From Paenibacillus glucanolyticus NBRC 15330 (GTDB taxonomy: Bacteria > Bacillota > Bacilli > Paenibacillales > Paenibacillaceae): a stretch of DNA of 64,000 bases. Of the stretch, positions 52,974 to 62,062 are shown one piece after another. How positions within the stretch are numbered: position 1 is the stretch's first letter; every line of letters begins with the position of its first letter. The stretch covers positions 1 through 64,000 of the forward strand of contig NZ_BIMC01000016.1 of the NCBI RefSeq assembly GCF_004000885.1, written 5' to 3'. The notes beneath the pieces are model-generated. The model was not told the origin of the DNA and made no database searches. It saw only the letters and a program-made list of their open reading frames with translations. The translations under genes and the position numbers were made by a program.

Positions 52974-54688
52974 GCATCTACAACCTCTTTCTCAGTCCAT
53001 AACGGAACCATGACTGTCAGCATTGTCCCTGTACCTTCTTCACTGCTAATGCTTAAGGTTCCTTGGATCTCGGCTGCCCTCTCCTTCATGCTGGTAAGCC
53101 CAAGCGAACGGTGATGCTGCTCTGAAGAACTGGGGGTAAACCCCCGCCCTTGATCCGAAATTTTCATATATAAATGGGGACCGACCTTCTCCATTCTGAT
53201 CCATGCGCGATTCGTTCCCGCGTGTTTGCTGACATTGTTTAATGCCTCCTGGCCGATTCGATACAGCGTCCCTTCCACCTGCTTTGTAAGCTCCGGAATT
53301 TCCTTCATGAGAAACGTGAGCTGTATGCCAAGCTTCTTGGCATAATCCCTCAAAGAACCCAGTATCCCTTTCGCTTCCCCGGAAGGCCTCAGCTGCCAGA
53401 TTAACGTCCGCATTTCGGTCAGCGTTTCCTGAGCCAACTGTCCAATATCACCCATGGCTTCTGCCGTATCCGAATTCTCATGCAGGGTCTGCTCGCGAAC
53501 CCCTTGTGCAAGCAGTGATAGAGAGAATAGCTTTTGATTAACCGAATCATGCAAATCCCGCGCAAGGCGGTTCCGTTCTTCGACCAATAGCAGATCTTGC
53601 CATTCATAATATAAACAAATCTTTTCAATCGCAAGTGAGATATGCTCTGCCAGCACCTCCAGTATTTGGATCTCCAATTCACTAAAGGACGGGTTCTCCC
53701 TACCAATGAAGAGTACGCCCACCATCTCATAGGTTTGAAAAATACGCTCATGATGCTTTAAGGGCAGCGCTGCGGTATACATATAAGGCTGTACGCCCGG
53801 AAGTATCCGAACCGGACCTTCATGAACCACCACCTTCTGTTCCTCATACGCACGATGTACGCTTCCTGTTTTTTTGCTCGTTTTCTTAGAGCCCTTACGA
53901 ACAAGCTCCTTAAGATTGTGTGTCACGCCATTCTGCCGAAAGGTGCGCAGATGCAAGTCATCATTTTCGTCAGACGTAATCATGGCTACACTTGGCCAGT
54001 CAAACGACTGAGCAAGCTGCTCCACAATGGCCGTATACATTTTGTTCATGTCATTAATTTTCCAGAGGTATCTTGTCACCTTGCTTGCCTTGGCATAATA
54101 ATCCACGATAAAACGAGATATGCTATCCACTGCTTGCTTCTCCTTCTGCTCGGAGAGCCTCGTCCGCTCAACGGCAGTCCCAATCTGATAAGCAACAGAT
54201 TGTAAAAGTGCCAGCTCACCCGCGCTGAAATGCTCTTTGCCCGGTGAGCCTACATTCAGCAGCCCCAATCGTTTTCCTTGAACGGTCAGGGGGATTGTAG
54301 CATGATGGGTCAAATTGCCGGTTTCTCCCCAGCTCTGTTCAATTGCGTTATATAAACGTTCGCATTCAATAATCGTAACAGGTTCATTTAAGCTTCCAGC
54401 CCAATGCATACGAAGACATAAGCAGTCCCCGCATCGCATCGGTTTTTTATCTTCCCTGGCTAGAGCTGGAGGGAGATTGAAATCCGCCATCTTATCATAC
54501 TCCGGTTTATCACCAACCAGAAAAATCCAGCCTGTCTCAAGATGGGTTAACTCCAGCAGCCGTTCAAGCGTCGTCTGAAGCATTTGCTTCATGTCGTTGC
54601 TCTCATTCAGAGTTTCTGCAATGGTCTTTAGAATCATCAATTCTTCAACATACTGATCTTTATCACACAGTATCAGACTCACCTCCAC
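52970..54688 (-). CDS. GAF-domain histidine kinase (NarL type) with Cys cluster
   Basis: This cytosolic 572-residue kinase has two GAF domains (about 30-180 and 200-355), a HisKA_3 dimerisation domain with His 380 in RLARDLHDSVNQK, and a HATPase (RIGQEALNNVSKHA, DQGRGF, LGLTSMKERA). No membrane helix is visible. The first GAF holds Cys 86, 89, 91 and 109 (CGDCLC ... IIECERL), which may bind an Fe-S cluster as in AirS-type oxygen sensors. The start is GTG 54688; other GTG codons nearby could serve. It overlaps the response-regulator gene. Confidence 0.9.
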   Translation of the reverse strand: MEVSLILCDKDQYVEELMILKTIAETLNESNDMKQMLQTTLERLLELTHLETGWIFLVGDKPEYDKMADFNLPPALAREDKKPMRCGDCLCLRMHWAGSLNEPVTIIECERLYNAIEQSWGETGNLTHHATIPLTVQGKRLGLLNVGSPGKEHFSAGELALLQSVAYQIGTAVERTRLSEQKEKQAVDSISRFIVDYYAKASKVTRYLWKINDMNKMYTAIVEQLAQSFDWPSVAMITSDENDDLHLRTFRQNGVTHNLKELVRKGSKKTSKKTGSVHRAYEEQKVVVHEGPVRILPGVQPYMYTAALPLKHHERIFQTYEMVGVLFIGRENPSFSELEIQILEVLAEHISLAIEKICLYYEWQDLLLVEERNRLARDLHDSVNQKLFSLSLLAQGVREQTLHENSDTAEAMGDIGQLAQETLTEMRTLIWQLRPSGEAKGILGSLRDYAKKLGIQLTFLMKEIPELTKQVEGTLYRIGQEALNNVSKHAGTNRAWIRMEKVGPHLYMKISDQGRGFTPSSSEQHHRSLGLTSMKERAAEIQGTLSISSEEGTGTMLTVMVPLWTEKEVVDA

Positions 54689-54721
54689 TCCATTCCTAAA
54701 AATGAAATTACCCTAGATTCT

Positions 54722-55150
54722 TTAAAGCCGTTTCTCGAGCATAACCTCATCTTCCTGGATATAACCCGACTTGGCATAAGCTCCGATCGCCTGATCGTTG
54801 TCGTGACCTGTCAGCACCTTAACCGTCTTCACTCCACGCTCAACCAGCTGTTCCTCCAGGTATGCGATAAGCATTCCTGCCAGCCCCTGTCTTCTCGCCC
54901 GCTCCTGAACATACATCTCCGTAATTTCGCCCATAAGCTCAGGGTAACAGAAGGACTGAAAGGACTGCGCACAGGCAAATCCCACAGGAACATCATTCAA
55001 ATAAGCAATCGCCACAATCTCGTGCGCCTGTTTCAAGCTTCGCTCCACATCCTCCTGCGGCATTAGAGCTTCATTAAATTCCTCATTCAATTGAACTAGA
55101 ACGGAAGCATCGGAATGAGATGCCATGCGAATCTGTTTGTGAATATCCAT
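54722..55150 (-). CDS. GNAT family N-acetyltransferase
   Basis: This single-domain GNAT has 142 residues: IRMASHSDASVLVQLNEEF at the start, MGEITEMYVQERARRQGLAG with the acetyl-CoA loop R-R-Q-G-L-A, and QAIGAYAKSGYIQEDEVML at the end. It may be an aminoglycoside 6'-type or amino-acid acetyltransferase; the substrate is open. GGAGGA precedes the ATG. It is separated from the kinase gene downstream by a gap of about 30 bases and might be cotranscribed. Confidence 0.87.
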   Translation of the reverse strand: MDIHKQIRMASHSDASVLVQLNEEFNEALMPQEDVERSLKQAHEIVAIAYLNDVPVGFACAQSFQSFCYPELMGEITEMYVQERARRQGLAGMLIAYLEEQLVERGVKTVKVLTGHDNDQAIGAYAKSGYIQEDEVMLEKRL

Positions 55151-55253
55151 TCTATGTATCCTCCATTATCATCCTTTTAAAATATGGAAAAAAGTGCTAT
55201 GTTGCTCCCCCAGTATACCACCTTCTCCAGCCTTTTATATACTTTTGGGTATC

Positions 55254-55295
55254 AAAAAAAGGGTCCTTGCTGCAAACACAGCAAGAACCTTTTTC
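55254..55295. terminator. Terminator of the copC-copD unit
   Basis: GGGTCCTTGCTG pairs with CAGCAAGAACC over a six-base loop, between A7 and T5 runs. Confidence 0.85.
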
Positions 55296-55317
55296 AATTC
55301 CAAATCACTCGGCTTGT

Positions 55318-56406
55318 TCAGCCTGCATTAACCGAGAACATCAGACCGCAGTATATCAGCACAACAGCGCCTAACCCACTTAAGAGTCCGCCGGCAGCCG
55401 CGCGGTTCCTGCGAAATACATTCACGACATTCCACAAGAGGACAAGCCCGATACACAGGCTAAGAATCCCTATCCAGCTCCATGTAAATGCCAGTTCACC
55501 GATCGTAAACCCGGGATGGAACCAGACAAAGGTTGAAGCAGGACCGTAGGATGCCAGCGTATCTGTGACATCATGCGGGGCCGGCTGCTGGTTCATATAC
55601 CCCGTTGCAATATATATCAACCAGATGAGAATGCTCTCGCTTCGCGCCCATGCCGTCGGTTGATAGCTTGCGTCACGGCGAAGCTTACGCTTAACCAGAT
55701 GACCGTTAACAAAGGCGAAGACCAGCAGCGGCAGGATCAGAATGTGCTTGACAAGCAAGGCCTGTCCGTAGGATAACGTCCAGCTGTTCACGGGATCCGG
55801 CGTCACCGCCGTCATCAGGAACAAACCTGATCCGATCACGATGACAACGCAGACGATTGCTGCTGGATGAAACCATCTCAGAAATGCACCCCAGCGCTCT
55901 GGATCCGTACTGAACCACCCTGTAATCAGCAAAGTTCCCGTCCAAATGGCCATCGCTGTAAAATGTCCAAAAAATGCAAGCTGCCCTGCGCTTTCGAATA
56001 AGGACGCTGCGTGGTTAAACGAGGACATGGCTGCTGCAATACCCAGCAAGGCAACCGGCATAAGCCAGCGTAATACCGTGCCTGAATTTCGGCGGACGAT
56101 GATGGTCAAGACCGCCAGCAGTATCGAGAGTACCAGGATCCAGGCATAACGTTCGCCTTCACTGAACTTGAACATAATACTGTTAAAGGACTGCCAGAAC
56201 CCAATATCATCCTTGAAGAACATAATAATCTGCAGCAGAGGGACGAAGCCGCACACCATAATGGCCACAGCTGAAACCGGACCCAGCCAGGCTGGCAAGG
56301 AAATTTCAGGTTTATATGCTTTTGGCACCAGGGACAGCACCGTGATACCTGCCAGAACGGCATAAGCTAAATATAAAAACGGTTCACTTAACCAGTAGTA
56401 AGACAT
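55318..56406 (-). CDS. CopD family membrane protein
   Basis: This 362-residue protein has eight or nine membrane helices. The CopD signature region is NHAASLFESAGQLAFFGHF, AIWTGTLLITGWF and RWFHPAAIVCVVIVIGSG. CopD moves copper across the membrane with CopC. ATG 56406 overlaps the stop of the upstream copC-like gene (TAATG), proving tight coupling, and the longer frame from 56481 lies inside that gene. In B. subtilis the same two modules are one protein (YcnJ). Confidence 0.88.
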   Translation of the reverse strand: MSYYWLSEPFLYLAYAVLAGITVLSLVPKAYKPEISLPAWLGPVSAVAIMVCGFVPLLQIIMFFKDDIGFWQSFNSIMFKFSEGERYAWILVLSILLAVLTIIVRRNSGTVLRWLMPVALLGIAAAMSSFNHAASLFESAGQLAFFGHFTAMAIWTGTLLITGWFSTDPERWGAFLRWFHPAAIVCVVIVIGSGLFLMTAVTPDPVNSWTLSYGQALLVKHILILPLLVFAFVNGHLVKRKLRRDASYQPTAWARSESILIWLIYIATGYMNQQPAPHDVTDTLASYGPASTFVWFHPGFTIGELAFTWSWIGILSLCIGLVLLWNVVNVFRRNRAAAGGLLSGLGAVVLIYCGLMFSVNAG

Positions 56407-57044
56407 TATTTTCTCTTCCGCGATGCTCGAATTCCAAAATATCCTGCGACAAATGCCACGATGACTATAATAGCGATCCAAATAGCAGATCCGCCGCCTT
56501 CAGATGATTCGGCAGCCGGAGTGTTCTCAGCTTGCTGACCCTCAGTCGCGGTCTGATCGGTGTTGTCAACTGCCGTGTCATCAGCAGGTGTTCCTTCATC
56601 CTGCGCATCACCGGCATCCGCAGGCGTGTCTTCGGTATCGGCAGGCGGTGTTTCCGGCGCAGTCTCCGCTTCCGGCACTTCTACCTCGAAGGCATACGTC
56701 CCGTCAACAGGATGTCCATCACCGCCAACAATCTTCCATTCTACCGTGTAAGAACCGGATGGAAGAGGTGCTGCCAGCGTACCCAGCAGCGTACTCTGGG
56801 TTACTTTTATCTCCGACACTTCTACTGACTCGCCTTGCGCATTTTTAATCTTGACCGTACTCAAGTTTTCATCGATATTTTCATTAAAGGTTAGACTGAC
56901 TTCCTTGACGCTTTCCGTCAGCTTGGCATCCGCGGCAGGCGTACTGGTTTCCAGCTTGGAATGGGCCCATGTTGCTGTCGGGAACACCAGCACAAGCAGC
57001 AGACCCAAGGTCAGCAAAACTGAAGTTTTTACATGTTTCAACAC
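56406..57044 (-). CDS. CopC-domain copper-binding exported protein
   Basis: This 212-residue protein has a signal peptide cleaved after TWA, leaving His as residue 1 of the mature protein, as in CopC Cu(II) sites. The CopC domain continues with SKLETSTPAADAKL, VSLTFNENID and GDGHPVDGTYAFEV, whose Asp and His complete the site. A Pro/Thr/Glu-rich linker of about 60 residues leads to a C-terminal membrane anchor (AIWIAIIVIVAFVAGYFGI). The GTG at 57044 has GGAGGAG six bases upstream and is used rather than TTG 57059. Confidence 0.88.
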   Translation of the reverse strand: MLKHVKTSVLLTLGLLLVLVFPTATWAHSKLETSTPAADAKLTESVKEVSLTFNENIDENLSTVKIKNAQGESVEVSEIKVTQSTLLGTLAAPLPSGSYTVEWKIVGGDGHPVDGTYAFEVEVPEAETAPETPPADTEDTPADAGDAQDEGTPADDTAVDNTDQTATEGQQAENTPAAESSEGGGSAIWIAIIVIVAFVAGYFGIRASRKRK

Positions 57045-57157
57045 GTATATCTCCTCCAAACCATTATCTCAAATTTGAATCTTCCTCATCATAACAAAGT
57101 CATTTCGACAATGCCAATGAGTATATTGTGAACAATGATTTTCAAATAGTTTACACA

Positions 57158-57195
57158 AAAAGGGCATGCCGCATATGACGCAACATCCCCTCAAT
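57158..57195 (-). terminator. Candidate terminator of the GH88 gene
   Basis: GGGATGTTGCG and CGGCATGCCC form an imperfect stem on the minus strand, followed by five T. Confidence 0.5.
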
Positions 57196-57215
57196 GTTCC
57201 ATGTAGCTGATCTAC

Positions 57216-58343
57216 CTATTCTCTCTCATACCAATAACCCGGTATCCTCTGGGTCAGCCGCAGCAGTGCTTCAAGATAATAATAGTCGCCCCAGATCATA
57301 TAATCGTCCGGTCCCATTCCGCCTCTGACATAATAGGAACCATGCTTGATCAAGCCTTCTTCCCCTTCCTCTCCAAGAGTAGAATATCGGCTTGCCAGGG
57401 AGGTCATCGACCGTTCGACCGCATCTGTCAATAGCCCTTTATTGCCATCTTCATTCTCCAGATGCTCCAATATTTCCAGCATGCCGCATGCTGCAATCGC
57501 AGATGCGGAGCTGTCGCGAGGTGTATCCGCTTCAACCGGAACATCGAAATCCCAATAAGCTACGTTATCCTCCGGCAGATGGCTGATAAAAAAGCGTGCC
57601 GCTCGTATAGCCGTATCCAAGTACTTCGGATCACGGGTATAACGGTATGACAGTGCAAACCCGTAGATCGCCCAAGCCTGGCCGCGTGTCCAGGTGGAGC
57701 CGTCGTGATACCCCTGATGCGTCCCGCCTCCGATGGGAGTTCCATCCGACGGATTGAAGTAGAACGTATGGTACGAGGAGTCGTCCCCTCGCATTAAATA
57801 CCGGCGGCTCTTATCCGCATGCGCCACAGCCACAATCCGGTATCGCTCATCTCCGGTTTGGTTATAGGCCCAGTACAGCAGCGGAATATTCATCATGCAA
57901 TCGATGATGATGCGGCCTCCGTTCTTCTCGTCCCCCTTCCGGCCCCATGCCTGAATATACTGTCCTTCCTCCCGCCAGCGCAGCATCAGATGGTCGGCAG
58001 CTTTCAGAGCGAGCTGTTTGCCCTCTTCATGCTCGTCCACGATCCACGCCGCTAATGCAGACGGCAGGTAGAGGAACCCGATGTCATGATGATCCAGATG
58101 CCGCTTCTCCTGCAAGCGCAGCTTATAATCCTCCAAGTGCGCTAGTGCCGTCTCCTTAAACAACGGTTCCTTCGTATATTCATAACTCAGCCAGATCATT
58201 CCGGTGTAGAACCCCTCGATCCAGTCATTGCTCTCTCCCCACTCGTAGCGCTTCTCCGCCGTGATATGGGGAAACTTCTTCGGATATCGGTTCATATTGC
58301 TCTTGATCTTTTGGATCGCGTCCTGAATGGCTTGTTCCCACAT
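57216..58343 (-). CDS. GH88 unsaturated glucuronyl hydrolase
   Basis: The 375-residue enzyme of GH88 cleaves unsaturated uronic acids from the ends of oligosaccharides made by polysaccharide lyases. It has the (alpha/alpha)6 barrel motifs WGESNDWIEGFYTGM, LDHHDIGFLY with Asp 87, GGRIIIDCMMN with Asp 148 and GTHQGYHDGSTWTRGQAWA. The two Asp correspond to the catalytic pair of Bacillus UGL. No signal peptide, so cytoplasmic. GGAGGA precedes the ATG. It ends an operon behind the ABC permeases and solute-binding protein that import the substrate. Confidence 0.93.
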   Translation of the reverse strand: MWEQAIQDAIQKIKSNMNRYPKKFPHITAEKRYEWGESNDWIEGFYTGMIWLSYEYTKEPLFKETALAHLEDYKLRLQEKRHLDHHDIGFLYLPSALAAWIVDEHEEGKQLALKAADHLMLRWREEGQYIQAWGRKGDEKNGGRIIIDCMMNIPLLYWAYNQTGDERYRIVAVAHADKSRRYLMRGDDSSYHTFYFNPSDGTPIGGGTHQGYHDGSTWTRGQAWAIYGFALSYRYTRDPKYLDTAIRAARFFISHLPEDNVAYWDFDVPVEADTPRDSSASAIAACGMLEILEHLENEDGNKGLLTDAVERSMTSLASRYSTLGEEGEEGLIKHGSYYVRGGMGPDDYMIWGDYYYLEALLRLTQRIPGYWYERE

Positions 58344-58358
58344 GATTTTACATTCCTC

Positions 58359-59240
58359 CTATTCTTTGATGGCTCCGATCATAACGCCCTTCACGAAATA
58401 TTTCTGCAAAAACGGGTACAGGAACAAAATCGGCAGCGTAGCCACCATAATTGTTGCGTATTTGATCGTTTCGCCCACCGGCATCCGGTCTCCTCCGCCT
58501 ACTGAGGTCATCATGCTGTTGGTGTCGTTCTGAATCAGAATCTCGCGCAGAATCAGCTGCAGCGGGAACAAGTTCCGATCCCTTAAATAGATGAGTGCAT
58601 CAAACCATTTATTCCAGTGCCACACTCCGTAAAAGAGCACCATAACCGCTATGACCGGCAGCGACAGCGGGATGATGATCCGGAACAGAATCGTCCAGTC
58701 GTTGGCGCCGTCAATCCGCGCGGATTCCTCCAACGCATCGGGGACCCCTTGAAAAGCGGTTCGCATAATAATCAAGTTCCATGTTGTCATGGCGCTTGGA
58801 ATAATCAGTGCCCAGTACGTATCCAGCAGGCCGATGTTTTTCATTAACAGATATTTCGGAATAAGCCCTCCGTCGAAAAACATCGTCATGACAATCAGCA
58901 TCATAATGGTGCTTTTCCACATGACGTTTTTTCTGGATAAACCATAGGCTCCAAGAGCCGTCATCAGAATGTTCAGCGTCGTTCCGACCGCTACATAAAA
59001 GATTGTGTTCAGATAACTGCGAATGATGTTCGGATTCTCAAATACCATCCGGTAGGAATCCAGCGAGAACCCCTTGGGCCACAGCAGGATTCCCCGATGC
59101 TGAACGAACTCGGCAGGCGTACTGATCGAAGCAAACAATACATATAGAAACGGGTACAGCGTTACGATTGACAACAAGCATAGAAGAATCACATTCGCTG
59201 CATCAAATATGACCTCACTGATTGATTTTGAAGTTCGCAT
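58359..59240 (-). CDS. Carbohydrate ABC transporter permease, LplC/YtcP type
   Basis: The 293-residue permease has six membrane helices and the EAA loop EESARIDGANDWTILFRIII, which contacts the ATPase. LplC-type permeases import complex oligosaccharides. The start MRTSKSISEVIFDAANVI is preceded by GGAAAGGGGG. It pairs with the LplB-type gene upstream, 15 bases away. No ATPase gene is near, so a shared one like MsmX is expected. Confidence 0.92.
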   Translation of the reverse strand: MRTSKSISEVIFDAANVILLCLLSIVTLYPFLYVLFASISTPAEFVQHRGILLWPKGFSLDSYRMVFENPNIIRSYLNTIFYVAVGTTLNILMTALGAYGLSRKNVMWKSTIMMLIVMTMFFDGGLIPKYLLMKNIGLLDTYWALIIPSAMTTWNLIIMRTAFQGVPDALEESARIDGANDWTILFRIIIPLSLPVIAVMVLFYGVWHWNKWFDALIYLRDRNLFPLQLILREILIQNDTNSMMTSVGGGDRMPVGETIKYATIMVATLPILFLYPFLQKYFVKGVMIGAIKE

Positions 59241-59255
59241 AGATGGCCCCCTTTC

Positions 59256-60215
59256 CTACCACAGCTTCGTATCGGTAAACCGTTTGCTGAGATAATTGGC
59301 TCCAATGAGCAGAATAAAGTTAATGAGGGAATTAAACATGCCGACGGCCGCACTGAAGCTGTAACTCGCCTCCAGAATCCCCTTGCGGTAGACGTAAGTG
59401 CCGATAACGTCCGCAGTCTCATAAATAACCGGATTATACATAATCAATATCTTCTCGTCCTGAAGCGCCATAAATGAACCAATCCGCAGGATCAGCAAAA
59501 TGATAACCGTTGGCAGGATGCCTGGCAGTGTAATCTGCAGCATCTGCTTCCACCGTCCGGCACCGTCTACCTTCGCTGCTTCATACAAGGATGGATCGAT
59601 GTTCGAGATGGCTGCAAGATAAATTATGGAGCCCCAGCCAATCCCCTGCCAGATGGCAGACGAGGTATAAATCGTTCGGAACCATTCAGGCAAACGCATG
59701 AAGGAAATCGGTTTTCCACCGAAATACGTCACTAATTGATTGATCAATCCGTCAACGGACAAAAAATCCACCAGCATGCCGACAACAACTACCACAGAAA
59801 TAAAATGAGGGATATACGTAATGGACTGCACGGTCCGTTTAAATACCCGATGCCGCACCTCGTTCAGCAGCAACGCCAGCACAATCGAGGCAGGGAACAC
59901 AAATATCAGGTCGTACGCGCCCAGGATAATCGTATTGGATACGACCCGTTCAAAGAAAAAACCGTTAAAGAAGTCGCTGAAATGCTGAAAGCCGACCCAA
60001 GGGCTGTGCCATATTCCAAGTCCTGCCGAGAAGTTTTTGAACGCAATCTGCAGCCCGTACAGCGGACCGTAATGAAACACGGCATAAAATGCCACAACCG
60101 GAAGCAGCATCAGGTAGATCATGGAATTCCGGCGGAAATCCTTTGCAACTCTTATTTTGAAGCTATCTGGTTTATTCCGTATGACAACGCGGTTGGTCTC
60201 TTCCTTGAGCTGCAC
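59256..60215 (-). CDS. Carbohydrate ABC transporter permease, LplB type
   Basis: This partner permease has 319 residues, six helices, and the EAA loop EAAKVDGAGRWKQMLQITLP. Its N-terminal cytoplasmic tail (VQLKEETNRVVIRNK) precedes the first helix RNSMIYLMLLPVVAFYAVF. GTG 60215 has AGGAGG seven bases upstream and is used instead of the frame from 60455, which would run through the solute-binding protein gene. It lies 80 bases after that gene, with a hairpin between. Confidence 0.92.
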   Translation of the reverse strand: MQLKEETNRVVIRNKPDSFKIRVAKDFRRNSMIYLMLLPVVAFYAVFHYGPLYGLQIAFKNFSAGLGIWHSPWVGFQHFSDFFNGFFFERVVSNTIILGAYDLIFVFPASIVLALLLNEVRHRVFKRTVQSITYIPHFISVVVVVGMLVDFLSVDGLINQLVTYFGGKPISFMRLPEWFRTIYTSSAIWQGIGWGSIIYLAAISNIDPSLYEAAKVDGAGRWKQMLQITLPGILPTVIILLILRIGSFMALQDEKILIMYNPVIYETADVIGTYVYRKGILEASYSFSAAVGMFNSLINFILLIGANYLSKRFTDTKLW

Positions 60216-60249
60216 CGAATGCCCTCCTCTGATACAAAAATCGAACACG

Positions 60250-60277
60250 CCGGAAGGGAGAAATCTGACTTCTCCCT
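60250..60277 (-). other. Hairpin between the solute-binding protein and permease genes
   Basis: AAGGGAGAA pairs with TTCTCCCTT over about nine bases and has no T-run. It is likely an mRNA-stabilising or attenuating stem that keeps the lipoprotein in excess over the permeases. Confidence 0.55.
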
Positions 60278-60294
60278 TGGCATGCTTCGTCAAC

Positions 60295-61926
60295 TTAACG
60301 GCTGTTGAACCGGTCGAGCGCAGCTTGCTGAATCTGAAGCGCTTCTTCAATGCCCATTCCCTGAAGCGTCTGGACGAATTGATCAAACCCGCTGATTGGC
60401 TCCACGCCCATAATGAATTTATTGACCATCTCTTCGTAATAGGTATTAATATCATTCATGATGGAGGCATAACGAGTGCTTTCTTCAGCCGTTGGCGAAA
60501 TAATCGGCATCAAGCGCTTATTATCCGCCTCCATCCATGTCTCGATGGCTGCTTTCTGCTGAGGAAGAGCGGAATACTGTTCAATATACCGGCGATCCTG
60601 GACAAAAGGTCCCGAGTAGCTGGCGAGGTTATATTTGGACAGCGCTTGGGTGATGGATAAACCATCCGGGTTCTTCATCACTTCGTCCGTATAGGTCGGG
60701 TACCCGTCCTTCATGCTGTAGCTGACGCCTTCTACGCCAAAATTAAACAGCATATGTCCTTCTTCGCCGTACTTATAATCAAGCCACTTTACGGTCTCCA
60801 CCGGGAATTTGTTCGCTTTCGTAATCGCCGCCCCGAATCCATTGAATGGCGAATCCTTCTGCCCCAGGATCGGAGTGTCGCCCTTCTTCAGCACGACGTT
60901 AGGAGCACCCAACAGTTTCACATCCGGATTGGATTTCAGCATAAGCTCCGAATATCGGCCCAAGCTGCTTCCCATGTATCCGGAGAATGCGCCCAATTGA
61001 TTGTTAGTCACCTTGGCATCCTTCAGTGTGGCATCTGTTGCGGCGTAATCCTGATCGATCAGCCCTTCGGCATACCATTTGCTCATCGTCTCCAAATACG
61101 ATTTAAACTCCGGTTGAATAGGGCCATAGCTTACCTTGCCATCCACCTGGTAAAACCCTGTCGTAATTCCCCAGGCTCCGATAAACGCATGATTCAATGC
61201 CGTCATATCCAAGTCAAGCAGGAGCGGAATTTCATCGGCCTGCCCGTTCCCGTTTGGATCTTTGGTTTTGAATGCCGTTAACACTTCGTGCCACTCATCC
61301 ATCGTTTCCGGTACGGACAGCTTTAATTTCTCAAGCCAATCCTCGCGGAGAATGATGCCGTTATAGGTCAGCAAATACTCATCCCCGCGGATAAAAGGAA
61401 ATACGTAAATGTTGCCGTCGTCTGTCGTTATGAGTTTTTTGTATTCCGGATGCTCGTTTAACAGCTTTGATATATTCGGTGCATGCTCTTCAATCAGCTC
61501 ATTCAGTCGAATGATCGTTCCATCCGAAATGGCTTTGTCCGGTCCGCCGGATACATTAGCCCAGCCGTACTCGATGACATCTGGCAAATTGCCCGAGGAG
61601 ACCATAATATTGAAGGCATCTGCCTCCTGTCCGGCAGGGGGATGCTGAAACTTAAGCCGGGTCCCCGTCAATTTCTCCATTTCCTGATAAGCTGCAATCC
61701 CGTTCATATCCTGCATCGTTGCCGATGCGTTGGCGTTAAGAGATACCCAGTACGTCAGCTGTCCCGGATAACCCGGCTCACCCTTTGAAGAAACACCGGC
61801 TCCTTCCTGCCCTTTTTCGCCCGCAGGATTCTGAGCTCCCGAGCTTTTCCCGCTGCATCCAGCCAGCATGGCTACGATTAATATGAAGATTGCCAGCCTT
61901 GTCGCTCGTTTTTGGTTTGTTTTCAA
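60295..61926 (-). CDS. Extracellular solute-binding lipoprotein (LplA type)
   Basis: The 543-residue lipoprotein has a signal peptide ending in MLAGC (Cys 24) and a Gly/Ser/Glu linker. It is a large family-1 type sugar-binding protein: VSLNANASATMQDM near the N-terminus, LPDVIEYGWANVSGGPDKAI, LILREDWLEKLKL-like segment and the terminal FIMGVEPISGFDQFV. It binds the imported oligosaccharide outside the membrane. The start is TTG 61926, nine bases from GGGAGG. It is first in the operon lplA-lplB-lplC-GH88. Confidence 0.92.
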   Translation of the reverse strand: MKTNQKRATRLAIFILIVAMLAGCSGKSSGAQNPAGEKGQEGAGVSSKGEPGYPGQLTYWVSLNANASATMQDMNGIAAYQEMEKLTGTRLKFQHPPAGQEADAFNIMVSSGNLPDVIEYGWANVSGGPDKAISDGTIIRLNELIEEHAPNISKLLNEHPEYKKLITTDDGNIYVFPFIRGDEYLLTYNGIILREDWLEKLKLSVPETMDEWHEVLTAFKTKDPNGNGQADEIPLLLDLDMTALNHAFIGAWGITTGFYQVDGKVSYGPIQPEFKSYLETMSKWYAEGLIDQDYAATDATLKDAKVTNNQLGAFSGYMGSSLGRYSELMLKSNPDVKLLGAPNVVLKKGDTPILGQKDSPFNGFGAAITKANKFPVETVKWLDYKYGEEGHMLFNFGVEGVSYSMKDGYPTYTDEVMKNPDGLSITQALSKYNLASYSGPFVQDRRYIEQYSALPQQKAAIETWMEADNKRLMPIISPTAEESTRYASIMNDINTYYEEMVNKFIMGVEPISGFDQFVQTLQGMGIEEALQIQQAALDRFNSR

Positions 61927-62062
61927 ATCACGACGCCTCCCTTTTTCCTGTTTGAATGATCATCCGATTTAACCAAGGACCGAAGTGATCAGCCCTGTTT
62001 AAATTCTAGGGTCAAAGCGCCTTCATCGTATACCGTACACATTCATGATCTGTTAACAGAGA

